NCBI GenBank assembly: GCA_022508205.1
Contig: JAFLVQ010000005.1
Location: 1-36,779, forward strand
Direction of reading: 5' to 3'
DNA: 36,779 bases
From: Spirochaetales bacterium
GTDB lineage: Bacteria > Spirochaetota > GWE2-31-10
A model generated the notes under the pieces. That model saw only the letters and a program-made list of their open reading frames with translations, was not told the origin of the DNA and searched no databases. Position 1 is the first letter of the stretch, and every line of letters begins with the position of its first letter. A program made the position numbers and the translations under genes. Shown here in pieces: positions 28,808 through 36,779 of this stretch.

Positions 28808-30241
28808 ATGAATCAATTAAAATATGTTCATATTTTGGGAATAGGCGGCTGCGCGTGCTCTGCTATCGGCGAATATCTTTGCGAAAAAGGAGTACGTGTT
28901 TCCGGTTCGGAACGAACGGAGCGTGACGATTTACAGTATTTGGAACAAAAAGGAATTAAAATTTTTTATCGGCACGCTGCGGAAAATCTAAATGACACAC
29001 CGGATTTGCTTTTGTATTCACCGGCAGTAAAAGCGCTTGCACCGGATAATCCCGAATTTAAAGAAGCACAAAAACGCGCGATTCCGCAGGAAAGCTGGGA
29101 AACTTTTATCGGAAACTATTTGCTTGAAGAAGGCAGAACCGGCATTACCGTTTCCGGCAGCGAAGGAAAAGGAACTACCGCCGGAATTCTTACCGCAATT
29201 CTGCGGGATACAAAATGGGCGCCGCTTTCGATACTGGGAGCACAGATGAAAATGCCGTCCGGAGACTCTAATATTTTCATGGGAAAAGGAAGTACTTATA
29301 TCCTTGAAGGCGACGAATACAACCGCAACTTTCATAATTATCACCCTGAAATCAACATTATGATAAATTTTGCATTTGAACACCCGGAAACCTATCGGGA
29401 TTTTGCCGATTACAAAGCGTCGTTTGCACATTTTTTTAACGGTATGGTTGGCAAGAAGAAGCAGATTCTTCACGCGACACCGAATATAATAGAGTTTGTC
29501 CGAGAATATAATTTTACCGATATTACGTGGTTCGGTTTTCCGGAAGAAACTGCGCTACTGGAAAAAAGCAGCGTCGATAAAACGAAAATCTGGACAATTA
29601 CAAATCACAAACTGTCGCTTGAAGGAAATTATTTTACGCTGGAAGCTGTGCATGAAACTCCGCTGGATTTATTTGTTCCCGCGCTGCCCGGTTATTTGGC
29701 ACTGAATGCAGCCGGAGCCGTTTTGGCGGCACTGGAATTGGGTATGACGCATGAAGATGCAGCTTATGGTCTGAAGCGTTTCACGGGGATGAAGCGGCGT
29801 TTCGATGTTTGCGGCAATAAACCGATTTTCATTACGGACTACGGTCATTCTCCCGAATCAATCCGCCATATTATCAGCGAAATTCGCAGTATTTACTCAC
29901 AGCATAAGCTGCATATTATTTTTCAACCGCATTTATTTTCCAGAACTTTTAATTTTCTTGATGATTTTGCATCGGCACTTGCTGCGGCAGACAAAATCTC
30001 GCTTATAGATATTTACCCGGCGCGCGAAAAAAAAGAAGAATGGGCAGAACGGGTCAGTTCCGAGATACTGGCAGAAAAAACCGCCTGTTTAAATCCAAAT
30101 ACGGAATACTGCGGTGCTCCGCAGACAATTGCCGAAAATTTAAAAGATAAAATCGACAGCAATGAAGTTGTCTGCCTTATGGGCGCGGGAGACATGGATC
30201 GCTATTACGGAAAATTAATCGAGTATTTCGACAAGGATTAA
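28808..30241 (+). CDS. Mpl/MurC-like Mur ligase family protein
   Basis: YVHILGIGGCACSAIGEYL, SGSEGKGTTAG P-loop, EGDEYNRNF, FTGMKRRFDV, TDYGHSPESI, IFQPHLFSRT motifs. Confidence 0.85.
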   Translation: MNQLKYVHILGIGGCACSAIGEYLCEKGVRVSGSERTERDDLQYLEQKGIKIFYRHAAENLNDTPDLLLYSPAVKALAPDNPEFKEAQKRAIPQESWETFIGNYLLEEGRTGITVSGSEGKGTTAGILTAILRDTKWAPLSILGAQMKMPSGDSNIFMGKGSTYILEGDEYNRNFHNYHPEINIMINFAFEHPETYRDFADYKASFAHFFNGMVGKKKQILHATPNIIEFVREYNFTDITWFGFPEETALLEKSSVDKTKIWTITNHKLSLEGNYFTLEAVHETPLDLFVPALPGYLALNAAGAVLAALELGMTHEDAAYGLKRFTGMKRRFDVCGNKPIFITDYGHSPESIRHIISEIRSIYSQHKLHIIFQPHLFSRTFNFLDDFASALAAADKISLIDIYPAREKKEEWAERVSSEILAEKTACLNPNTEYCGAPQTIAENLKDKIDSNEVVCLMGAGDMDRYYGKLIEYFDKD

Positions 30242-30243
30242 AA

Positions 30244-30903
30244 ATGAACATATCAAGCGAACAGCTGCGGCTGTATGCGATTACAGACAGGAAATGGTGC
30301 ATTGACGATACTTTGGAAGATCAAATATCGGCAGCACTTTCCGGTGGAGTTACGATATTGCAGCTGCGTGAAAAAAATATGAATGACGAAGATTTTCTGT
30401 CGGCGGCAATCGCCGTAAAAAAAATAACATCGCGGTTTAATGTTCCGCTTATAATCAATGATAATGTAGACGTTGCGATAAAATGCGATGCCGACGGCAT
30501 TCATGTCGGGCAGAATGACGCAGACGTGAATGAAATACGAAAGTGCTGGGGAAACGACAAAATTATCGGCGTTTCGGCAAGAACTGTAGAAGCGGCCGTC
30601 TATGCGGAAAAATGCGGTGCCGATTATCTGGGAGTCGGAGCTATGTTTGCCACTTCAACCAAAACCGACACCGCACATGTTTCTTTCGAGACATTAAAAA
30701 AAATTTGCAGTGCGGTAAAAATTCCCGTCGTTGCAATCGGCGGAATCACCGAAAGCAACATGACGCAGCTGGAAAAAAGCAAAGCTGCCGGAATAGCTGT
30801 CGTATCCGCAATTTTTGCTGCCGGCAATTTGGATGAAATAAAAGTAGCGTCATGTAAACTGCGCAAAAAATCGGAAGATTTATTCGCAAATTATAAGCGG
30901 TGA
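30244..30903 (+). CDS. thiE: Thiamine-phosphate synthase
   Basis: LYAITDR, ILQLREKNM, LIINDNVDVA, DGIHVGQND, GADYLGVGAMFATSTK, VAIGGI motifs. Confidence 0.92.
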   Translation: MNISSEQLRLYAITDRKWCIDDTLEDQISAALSGGVTILQLREKNMNDEDFLSAAIAVKKITSRFNVPLIINDNVDVAIKCDADGIHVGQNDADVNEIRKCWGNDKIIGVSARTVEAAVYAEKCGADYLGVGAMFATSTKTDTAHVSFETLKKICSAVKIPVVAIGGITESNMTQLEKSKAAGIAVVSAIFAAGNLDEIKVASCKLRKKSEDLFANYKR

Positions 30904-30914
30904 CACTAATATGC

Positions 30915-30943
30915 TTGCATTTATTATTACAAATTTGTATTAC
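30915..30943 (+). promoter_or_regulatory. Candidate fliG promoter containing a 12-bp palindrome
   Basis: TTGCAT - 17 bp - TATTAC; perfect palindrome TACAAATTTGTA at 30928-30939. Confidence 0.3.
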
Positions 30944-30982
30944 TTCAAAATAGCATAAATTGCTTTTCGAGGAGGGGGAACA

Positions 30983-32311
30983 TTGGCCGGAAACAATTTT
31001 ATTTTTAATGCTTATAAAAAAAATCAAGCAAATACAGACAATAATACTGATGAAAAAGATTTGAAAATAATACGTAACAGCTTAAAAAACACACAGGCAG
31101 AGGTCGAAGTTTTTTTCCCCCGCAAAATATCTTCAAAAGATTTAAAAGACGGTAAAATCGAAGAAGAAAAACCTGCGCCCAAGAAAGTAAAAAAAGCGAC
31201 ATTTGAAAAAATCAGTAAAGCAGATTATATCCCAATTGAGAAACCGATCGATACTGCCGCAGACAATGAAAACCGTCCGTTCATAAAAGAGCCGATTCCC
31301 GAAGTTCAAAGCGACAAAAAATCGCGTCTGCGCCAAAGCGCGGTTTTTCTGATACTTTTAGGTGTGGATAAAGCAGCAAAAGTTGCGACTCAGTTTTCTC
31401 CCGATGAGCAGCATAAAATTTTTAAGGAATTGCAGCGTATTGGAAATATTACAGAAGAGGATATTAACGAAACACAAGCCGTATTCGGGCTGCAAACTCC
31501 GCAAGACGGTTGGGGTGAACTTCCGACAGGGCGCGAATTCCTGCGTACATTATTGCAGCTGATGTTTGGATTGTCCGACGGAAGCACGCGTTTTATGAAA
31601 CTGGAGGAAGAAGCCGGCGTAGAGGAGTACGAATATCTTAACCGCCTTTCTCCCGTGCAGCTAAAAGACTTGCTGAAAAATGAAAGCGATTTGGTTATCT
31701 CTACCGTACTGACGCTGCTTGCGCCCGTTCGTTCCGCCGAAATCCTAAAATTTCTTCCTCCAAAACGCTCTGTTTCGATTCTGCAAATGATTAACGGCAA
31801 ATCGAAAATCAACAGTGACATCAGCAAAATGATAATCGGCAAACTTAATGCAAAAGCAAAAGATATTTGTACCAACAGTGCGGAAATTCCTATATTGGGC
31901 AAACAGCGACTTATCGATATTCTACGAAATTGCGACCAAGAAAACGTTCAGCAAATTATTCAGGCCGTAGCTGACGAAGATGAAGAGCTGGCTAAAGAAA
32001 TCGAAGAAAAGGTTTTCACATTTACGGATATTCTGCGGCTGCCTAAAAAGGAACTCGAAAAAGGATTGAAAGATTACCCTAACAATGAGATCGCATTTTT
32101 CCTGAAAGGTGCTTCCGATGCAATAAAAAATGTTTTTTTAAGCTGTGTGAGCCAGCGGCGGGCAGGAGTCATTCGTCATGAGATTGAACTTTTGGGAGCT
32201 GTAAAAAAGAGCGAAGTTCTGGAAAAACGCAAGGACTTTATCAACTACTTAAAGCAGCTGGAAGATGAAGGAAAAATTGTTCTGTGTGATGACGAGGTAT
32301 ATGTCGAGTAG
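30983..32311 (+). CDS. FliG-family flagellar motor switch protein (paralogue with charged N-terminal extension)
   Basis: SAVFLILLGVDKAAKVATQFSPDEQHKIFKEL, FTFTDILRLP, FLKGASDAIKNVFLSCVSQRRAGVIRHEI, LKQLEDEGKIVL; TTG start with SD GGAGGGGG. Confidence 0.88.
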   Translation: MAGNNFIFNAYKKNQANTDNNTDEKDLKIIRNSLKNTQAEVEVFFPRKISSKDLKDGKIEEEKPAPKKVKKATFEKISKADYIPIEKPIDTAADNENRPFIKEPIPEVQSDKKSRLRQSAVFLILLGVDKAAKVATQFSPDEQHKIFKELQRIGNITEEDINETQAVFGLQTPQDGWGELPTGREFLRTLLQLMFGLSDGSTRFMKLEEEAGVEEYEYLNRLSPVQLKDLLKNESDLVISTVLTLLAPVRSAEILKFLPPKRSVSILQMINGKSKINSDISKMIIGKLNAKAKDICTNSAEIPILGKQRLIDILRNCDQENVQQIIQAVADEDEELAKEIEEKVFTFTDILRLPKKELEKGLKDYPNNEIAFFLKGASDAIKNVFLSCVSQRRAGVIRHEIELLGAVKKSEVLEKRKDFINYLKQLEDEGKIVLCDDEVYVE

Positions 32312-32342
32312 CGACATATACCCAGTCGAGTAGCGACATATA
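32296..32342. repeat. Perfect 11-bp hairpin plus partial tandem duplicate (18-bp direct repeat, 22-bp period)
   Basis: GGTATATGTCG-AGTAG-CGACATATACC at 32296-32322; GTCGAGTAGCGACATATA at 32303-32320 and 32325-32342. Confidence 0.85.
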
Positions 32343-32408
32343 AGTTGAATACTGAAAATCAATTGCAATAATTACGGCAAAACCGCACGCATTATTCGAT
32401 TGTTCGCA

Positions 32409-33491
32409 TTATAATCCAGATGCGGAAATTGTCAGCAGCTGCAGCAAATTGCCTGACAGCAATGTATAGAAATTATCGTCGGTATCTAACGTGCTGCACG
32501 CAATAAACGGAGCATCGGAGCGAACAAGCAAATCTTCGCGCCATTTTTTATTTCCCGATAAATCGCCATGGATGAAATAAACTGCATAAACAGGCTGATT
32601 TTTCGACTCTTTATCGGGAGCGCATATAGTAAATACCGGCTGATTTTTGTGATAATTGACATTTAGGAAATGTATTTCCGGATAATAACCGATTTTCTGA
32701 TTTGTTCCGCCTCGGTAACAGCTTAAAAGATATTCTCTTGAGTAATACAAAATCGTCACGTCATCATCAAACAGCACTGCATGAAATTGCTCTACTCCGC
32801 TGTCAATCTGCAAAAGACTTTCCACTTCGATTCTTTTCTCATCTTTATTCAACGCCAAACGAACCAAAAACAGTCCGCCGCTGCCACTGTATACCATTGT
32901 GTAATAATCTAACGTTTTGAAAACATGAAATTCTTCGACATCGCGGAATTTTTCGGTATCAAATTCCAATTCTTCAATATATCTTTGCTCTTCAAGGATT
33001 GCTGCTTTCAAAATTCCGTTGTCATAATAAAAAAGAAGCGGCTCACTTTCGGGAAAATCCTGAAGGACATAAAAATTAGAACATGAAATTCGCGTCCCAT
33101 CGGCAAGAAAACCGCCCTCGTCTTTTTCCGTCAGCTGTTTCAATACAATTCGATTTTCGGATTGATAATCAAGATAAAATATTTTGTCGTGCAGTAAAAA
33201 ATGTTTTCCCATTACCGGATTAAAATGTTCCTGAGTATCCAGCTGGTCGAGGTATGTTATTTCCCACTTGTTTTGAACAAAACGCGAAAGTTTCAAACCG
33301 AGCATTGCTTCATCACTGTAGTATAAATCTGGCTTACTTGCAGCTCCGGCAATCATCGTCATATATCTTGCGTAAATTTCCGGTTCAACCATTTCAATTT
33401 CGATATTAAGGTTTTTATTGCCATCAAAGCATCCGCACAAAATAATCAAGAACAAAAATACCGGCACAATTTTTTTTGTTGTCACAGTCAT
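32409..33491 (-). CDS. Hypothetical lipoprotein, possible beta-propeller-like
   Basis: Lipobox LIILCGCFDG; beta-rich sequence; ATGA overlap with upstream TPR gene. Confidence 0.7.
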   Translation of the reverse strand: MTVTTKKIVPVFLFLIILCGCFDGNKNLNIEIEMVEPEIYARYMTMIAGAASKPDLYYSDEAMLGLKLSRFVQNKWEITYLDQLDTQEHFNPVMGKHFLLHDKIFYLDYQSENRIVLKQLTEKDEGGFLADGTRISCSNFYVLQDFPESEPLLFYYDNGILKAAILEEQRYIEELEFDTEKFRDVEEFHVFKTLDYYTMVYSGSGGLFLVRLALNKDEKRIEVESLLQIDSGVEQFHAVLFDDDVTILYYSREYLLSCYRGGTNQKIGYYPEIHFLNVNYHKNQPVFTICAPDKESKNQPVYAVYFIHGDLSGNKKWREDLLVRSDAPFIACSTLDTDDNFYTLLSGNLLQLLTISASGL

Positions 33492-34504
33492 TTTAAAATT
33501 TCCTGATATGTGAGCACATGTTCCGGATGGGCAACCAAATAATCTATAAAATCACCAACTGCATTTTCACGTCCGGTTTTGGCAGCAAAACTTTTCGCTA
33601 AATTAAAATAATGGTCACGTTCCTGAACATTGCCATTTAAAAAATGATTATATCCGATAAAAAACATCAATTTGTCAAAAACGAAATCCTCGGTAAGCAC
33701 AATTTTGAATGCAGGGTTATTTATATAATTAATGAAATTCACCGGTCCGGTATAATGAAAATCCGGCTGACTCTTGCGAATCTCGTCACTGAAATGTGTC
33801 ATCCAAACAATCGCTGCGCATCCCAAATAAAACAGCGACTCATCGCGTTTCTGCGCAATAGCTGCATGACGCCCGATGTTGTAAAGCGCGTTAAAATATT
33901 TCATTCCGTTGTCCAATCTGTAAACTTTGAATATATGCGAAAGTGTAATATCTTGGCGAATGTTGTAGCGAATTCTTTCCCAGTACGACTCTTTTTTCGT
34001 TGCAATAAATTCGCTGATGATTTTAAGGTAGGTCATTTCTTCCAGATCCAAATCACCGCGAACGCTGTACAGTTCGGCTAACTTATAGTGCACATTCAGT
34101 ATTTCGTCGGGATAATCGAGAAAATCCTGTTGTTCAAGCACAAGTTTATATTCACGCTCTGCTTCCGAAAGAAAATTCGTTTTTACATATAAATCCCCGA
34201 CAATATTATGATATTGAGGATAATTGTCCGAAACTTTAAGTTTCTGCTCTTCTTTCTGCAAAAGTTTCTTCAATTCGTACTCTGTTTTATCGGGATTTTC
34301 CACAACAAGTTTATTCCAATAGCGCATCAAAGCTTCGTCAATATGGCAAGCTCTGGCTTTGCGAACTTCACTCATCGCTTCCGAATATTCACCTTTAGCT
34401 GTAAGATTTTCAGCTCTTTTAAGATGCACCCAGCTGGGGTCATTTGCCGCAAAAACCCACAGACCTTGCAATAAAAATAAAATTAGCAGATTAGTCTTTC
34501 TCAT
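33488..34504 (-). CDS. Hypothetical exported TPR-like protein
   Basis: Signal peptide MRKTNLLILFLLQGLWVFA; helical repeats (AKGEYSEAMSEVRKARA, VGDLYVKTNFLSEAEREYKLVLE). Confidence 0.7.
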   Translation of the reverse strand: MRKTNLLILFLLQGLWVFAANDPSWVHLKRAENLTAKGEYSEAMSEVRKARACHIDEALMRYWNKLVVENPDKTEYELKKLLQKEEQKLKVSDNYPQYHNIVGDLYVKTNFLSEAEREYKLVLEQQDFLDYPDEILNVHYKLAELYSVRGDLDLEEMTYLKIISEFIATKKESYWERIRYNIRQDITLSHIFKVYRLDNGMKYFNALYNIGRHAAIAQKRDESLFYLGCAAIVWMTHFSDEIRKSQPDFHYTGPVNFINYINNPAFKIVLTEDFVFDKLMFFIGYNHFLNGNVQERDHYFNLAKSFAAKTGRENAVGDFIDYLVAHPEHVLTYQEILK

Positions 34505-35534
34505 AATACTCCGTCAACAGCTGCTCGATTTCGGGCATAATACAGTTGTTTTTGATAACTTTCAGCTTTTCACCATTTTTGAATAGAATCGACTGTTCTT
34601 TTCCGCCGGCAATTCCGAAATCGCATTCACCGGCTTCTCCCGGACCATTGACAACACAGCCCATTACAGCAATTTTCAAATTCTTATAAAAACGCTTCCC
34701 TTCGGCAAGGGCTTTTACCTGCTGCCCCAGTTTTGCCAATTCTATTTGAGTTCGTCCGCAAGTCGGACAGCTTATAATTTCCACACGGCTTTCACGCATT
34801 CCCAACGCTTCGAGAATTTTCACGCCGACTTTGACTTCCTCTTCTTCCGGCGCAGTCAAACTTACTCTGATTGTATCGCCGATTCCTTCCTGCAAAAGCG
34901 TTGCTATTCCGATGCTGTTTTTCACAGTTCCGTCAATCAAATCACCTGCTTCGGTTACTCCGATATGCAGAGGATAATCAAACTCCCGATGCGCAAGGCG
35001 ATTAACGGCAATTGTCTGCATAACAGTAGAAGATTTGAACGAAAGAACTATATTATTATATCCGGCTTCTTCAAAATATCCGACCTCTTCCTTTGCCGAT
35101 TCTATCATTACTCTTATCGGATCTTTGTATCTTTCTTTTAAATGTTTCGGCAAAGAACCTTTATTTATCCCGATTCGCACCGGAGTACCGTGTTTTTTCA
35201 GACAGTCAATCACGCTGCGGACACGGTTTTTATCTCCGATATTTCCCGGATTAATACGCACTTTATGGACTCCGGCTTCTACGGAAGCTATCGCAAGTCT
35301 GTAATCAAAATGAATATCGGCTACAATTGGGATTTTCGTGACCTTCAATATTTCTTTTAAGCCTTCAAGAGCCTGCATATCGGGGATTGTAATTCTTAAA
35401 ATATCACAGCCGATATTTTCAAGTTTTCTGATTTTTTCCAGTGTCTTATCGATTTCCCATACCGGATTTTTCAGCATTGTTTGCACCGGAATAAAATGCT
35501 TATCGCCTATTTTTATATTTGAAACAGAAATCAT
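34491..35534 (-). CDS. ispG: 4-hydroxy-3-methylbut-2-en-1-yl diphosphate synthase (IspG/GcpE)
   Basis: IKIGDKHFIPVQTML, VADIHFDYRLAI, KVRINPGNIG, ISCPTCGRTQ, MGCVVNGPGEAGECDFG motifs. Confidence 0.97.
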   Translation of the reverse strand: MISVSNIKIGDKHFIPVQTMLKNPVWEIDKTLEKIRKLENIGCDILRITIPDMQALEGLKEILKVTKIPIVADIHFDYRLAIASVEAGVHKVRINPGNIGDKNRVRSVIDCLKKHGTPVRIGINKGSLPKHLKERYKDPIRVMIESAKEEVGYFEEAGYNNIVLSFKSSTVMQTIAVNRLAHREFDYPLHIGVTEAGDLIDGTVKNSIGIATLLQEGIGDTIRVSLTAPEEEEVKVGVKILEALGMRESRVEIISCPTCGRTQIELAKLGQQVKALAEGKRFYKNLKIAVMGCVVNGPGEAGECDFGIAGGKEQSILFKNGEKLKVIKNNCIMPEIEQLLTEYYEKD

Positions 35535-36343
35535 AAAGCAGAACCTCTTTTTTTACGGCGGTATTTTGTTTTGCAATTTTCGGTATTTCGTTTTTCGGCT
35601 TTATTCAAATTTTCCGTAACTTTGTAATATGCGATTTTCGCCGCGTTCTTTTCGGCTTCTTTCTTGGATTTTCCTTCTGCCTGCGCAATAATTTTATTAT
35701 CAATCAGGACTTCCATTCGGAAAGTCTTATTATGTTCGGGACCGCTTTCCGAGATTTGGCGGTACTGCGGGCAATCCCTGTATTTTTTCTGAACAAATTC
35801 CTGCAGCATAGTTTTATAATCCTGCCCATGCCGCTCATTTATTACAAGTTTAATCTCTTCCGAAAACAGCCGAACAACAAATTCTTCGACTCTCGAATAT
35901 TTTGAATCAATATACATTGCACCTAAAAAGGCTTCAAACGCATCTGCAATTATTGCCTTTTTTTCCCGTCCGCCGGTCATTTCCTCGCCATGCCCGATTT
36001 TTATCAATTTATTTAAGCCAATATTTCTGCCCTGCGCAGACAACATTTCTTCGCTTACGACAAATGATTTCACTCTGGCAAAGTCCCCTTCATTTAAAGC
36101 CGAATAATTTCTATACAGAAATTCAGTGATAATCAAACCTAAAACCGAGTCGCCGAGAAATTCCAATTTTTCATTATTTTCGGCTCCCGATGTTTTTTCA
36201 TTAGCAAATGAACGATGCGACAATGCCAAATCAAGAAGTTCGAGGTCATTGAATTTCAATTTTTGTACTTTCAGAAAATCTTTTAATTCATTTCTTCTTT
36301 TTGCTTCCAAGTTTAACTCCGCAATTATATGTTCTTTTCCCAA
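35531..36343 (-). CDS. rnc: Ribonuclease III
   Basis: HRSFANE, NEKLEFLGDSVLGLIITE, ADAFEAFLGAMYID and C-terminal dsRBD. Start ambiguous: TTG 36343 or TTG 36310, the latter with SD GGAG. Confidence 0.95.
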   Translation of the reverse strand: MGKEHIIAELNLEAKRRNELKDFLKVQKLKFNDLELLDLALSHRSFANEKTSGAENNEKLEFLGDSVLGLIITEFLYRNYSALNEGDFARVKSFVVSEEMLSAQGRNIGLNKLIKIGHGEEMTGGREKKAIIADAFEAFLGAMYIDSKYSRVEEFVVRLFSEEIKLVINERHGQDYKTMLQEFVQKKYRDCPQYRQISESGPEHNKTFRMEVLIDNKIIAQAEGKSKKEAEKNAAKIAYYKVTENLNKAEKRNTENCKTKYRRKKRGSAL

Positions 36344-36349
36344 TAAAAA

Positions 36350-36388
36350 AGCCTTTATAAAAAAACTTATCGGTTTTTTATAAAGGCT
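36350..36388 (-). terminator. Strong hairpin between acpP and rnc (terminator/attenuator or rnc leader element)
   Basis: Perfect 15-bp stem AGCCTTTATAAAAAA / TTTTTTATAAAGGCT, 9-nt loop, followed on the minus strand by TTTTTATT. Confidence 0.75.
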
Positions 36389-36413
36389 CGTTTCTCAAAA
36401 ATCAAAAATTTAC

Positions 36414-36656
36414 TTACGCTTCATTCTTTTGGATATACTCAATAACGCTTCCAACTGTGGTAATTTTTTCAGCATCTTCATCAGGAATAGTGATGTTGAA
36501 TTCCTGTTCCAATTGTGTAAGCAGCTCAACTGTATCCAAAGAATCAGCACCTAAATCTTCAATAAAAGAAGCTTCCGGAACAATCTTACTTTCATTTACA
36601 GCCAATCTCTCAGCAATTAATTTTTTAACTTTTTCAAAAATTTCATCATTTGTCAT
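36414..36656 (-). CDS. acpP: Acyl carrier protein
   Basis: [54 protein letters not shown]. Confidence 0.97.
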   Translation of the reverse strand: MTNDEIFEKVKKLIAERLAVNESKIVPEASFIEDLGADSLDTVELLTQLEQEFNITIPDEDAEKITTVGSVIEYIQKNEA

Positions 36657-36683
36657 TTTTAACTCCCTTCACAAAAAATAAAG

Positions 36684-36739
36684 TGACCAACTGGTCATAA
36701 AGCTAAAACGGATTATATATAATTTTTATTTAATTGCAA
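36684..36739 (-). promoter_or_regulatory. acpP promoter with operator-like inverted repeat
   Basis: Minus strand: TTGCAA (36739-36734) - 16 bp - TATAAT (36717-36712), then TGACCA-N2-TGGTCA (36697-36684) just downstream of the predicted +1. Confidence 0.6.
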
Positions 36740-36779
36740 CTGTTATTTTTGTAAAAATGCAAAATCCGCAAACCGGCAG

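Noticed and set aside
29018-29473. 151-aa minus-strand ORF opposite the Mpl-like gene
   Set aside because: Shadow ORF; the plus-strand Mur ligase motifs define the coding frame.
1-36779. CRISPR array, tRNA/rRNA genes, transposases or prophage genes
   Set aside because: No regularly spaced repeats, no conserved RNA gene signatures and no transposase or phage motifs were seen.

Overview
This 36.8 kb AT-rich window is densely coding and looks chromosomal. It is most consistent with a Treponema-like spirochete; this is inferred from an orphan FliG paralogue, many lipobox lipoproteins and the overall gene content. I support about 28 protein-coding genes. They fall into these blocks: an ABC substrate-binding lipoprotein; a minus-strand neuB-like / alpha-2-macroglobulin (A2M) lipoprotein / pbpC block; a plus-strand accessory block of envelope proteins (polytopic protein with a Gly-zipper tail, LolA-like lipoprotein, secreted lipase-like hydrolase, PQQ-propeller lipoprotein, small lipoprotein); a family-6 (HDG-type) DNA glycosylase; a minus-strand membrane protein / family-4-UDG-like / priA / PHP-like lipoprotein operon; dus and HAD genes; a glycosyltransferase; an rsbU-like / tatD / Mpl-like / thiE operon; a fliG paralogue; and a minus-strand acpP / rnc / ispG / TPR / lipoprotein block. 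I saw no CRISPR array, rRNA, tRNA or transposase. The observations most worth following up are: (i) the A2M partner of PBP1C has lost its thioester Cys (PFDYLEQ in place of PYGCLEQ); (ii) an undescribed envelope/secreted block at 10.5-16.9 kb, including a lipase-like enzyme with a very aromatic-rich insertion; (iii) several homologues with altered catalytic motifs (UDG-like, Mpl-like, PHP-like, FliG); (iv) a perfect 15-bp hairpin between acpP and rnc; (v) a tandemly duplicated hairpin whose loop contains the fliG stop codon; (vi) an operator-like palindrome at the acpP promoter; and (vii) a probable leaderless dus mRNA. All calls come from reading the sequence only; no database search was run.
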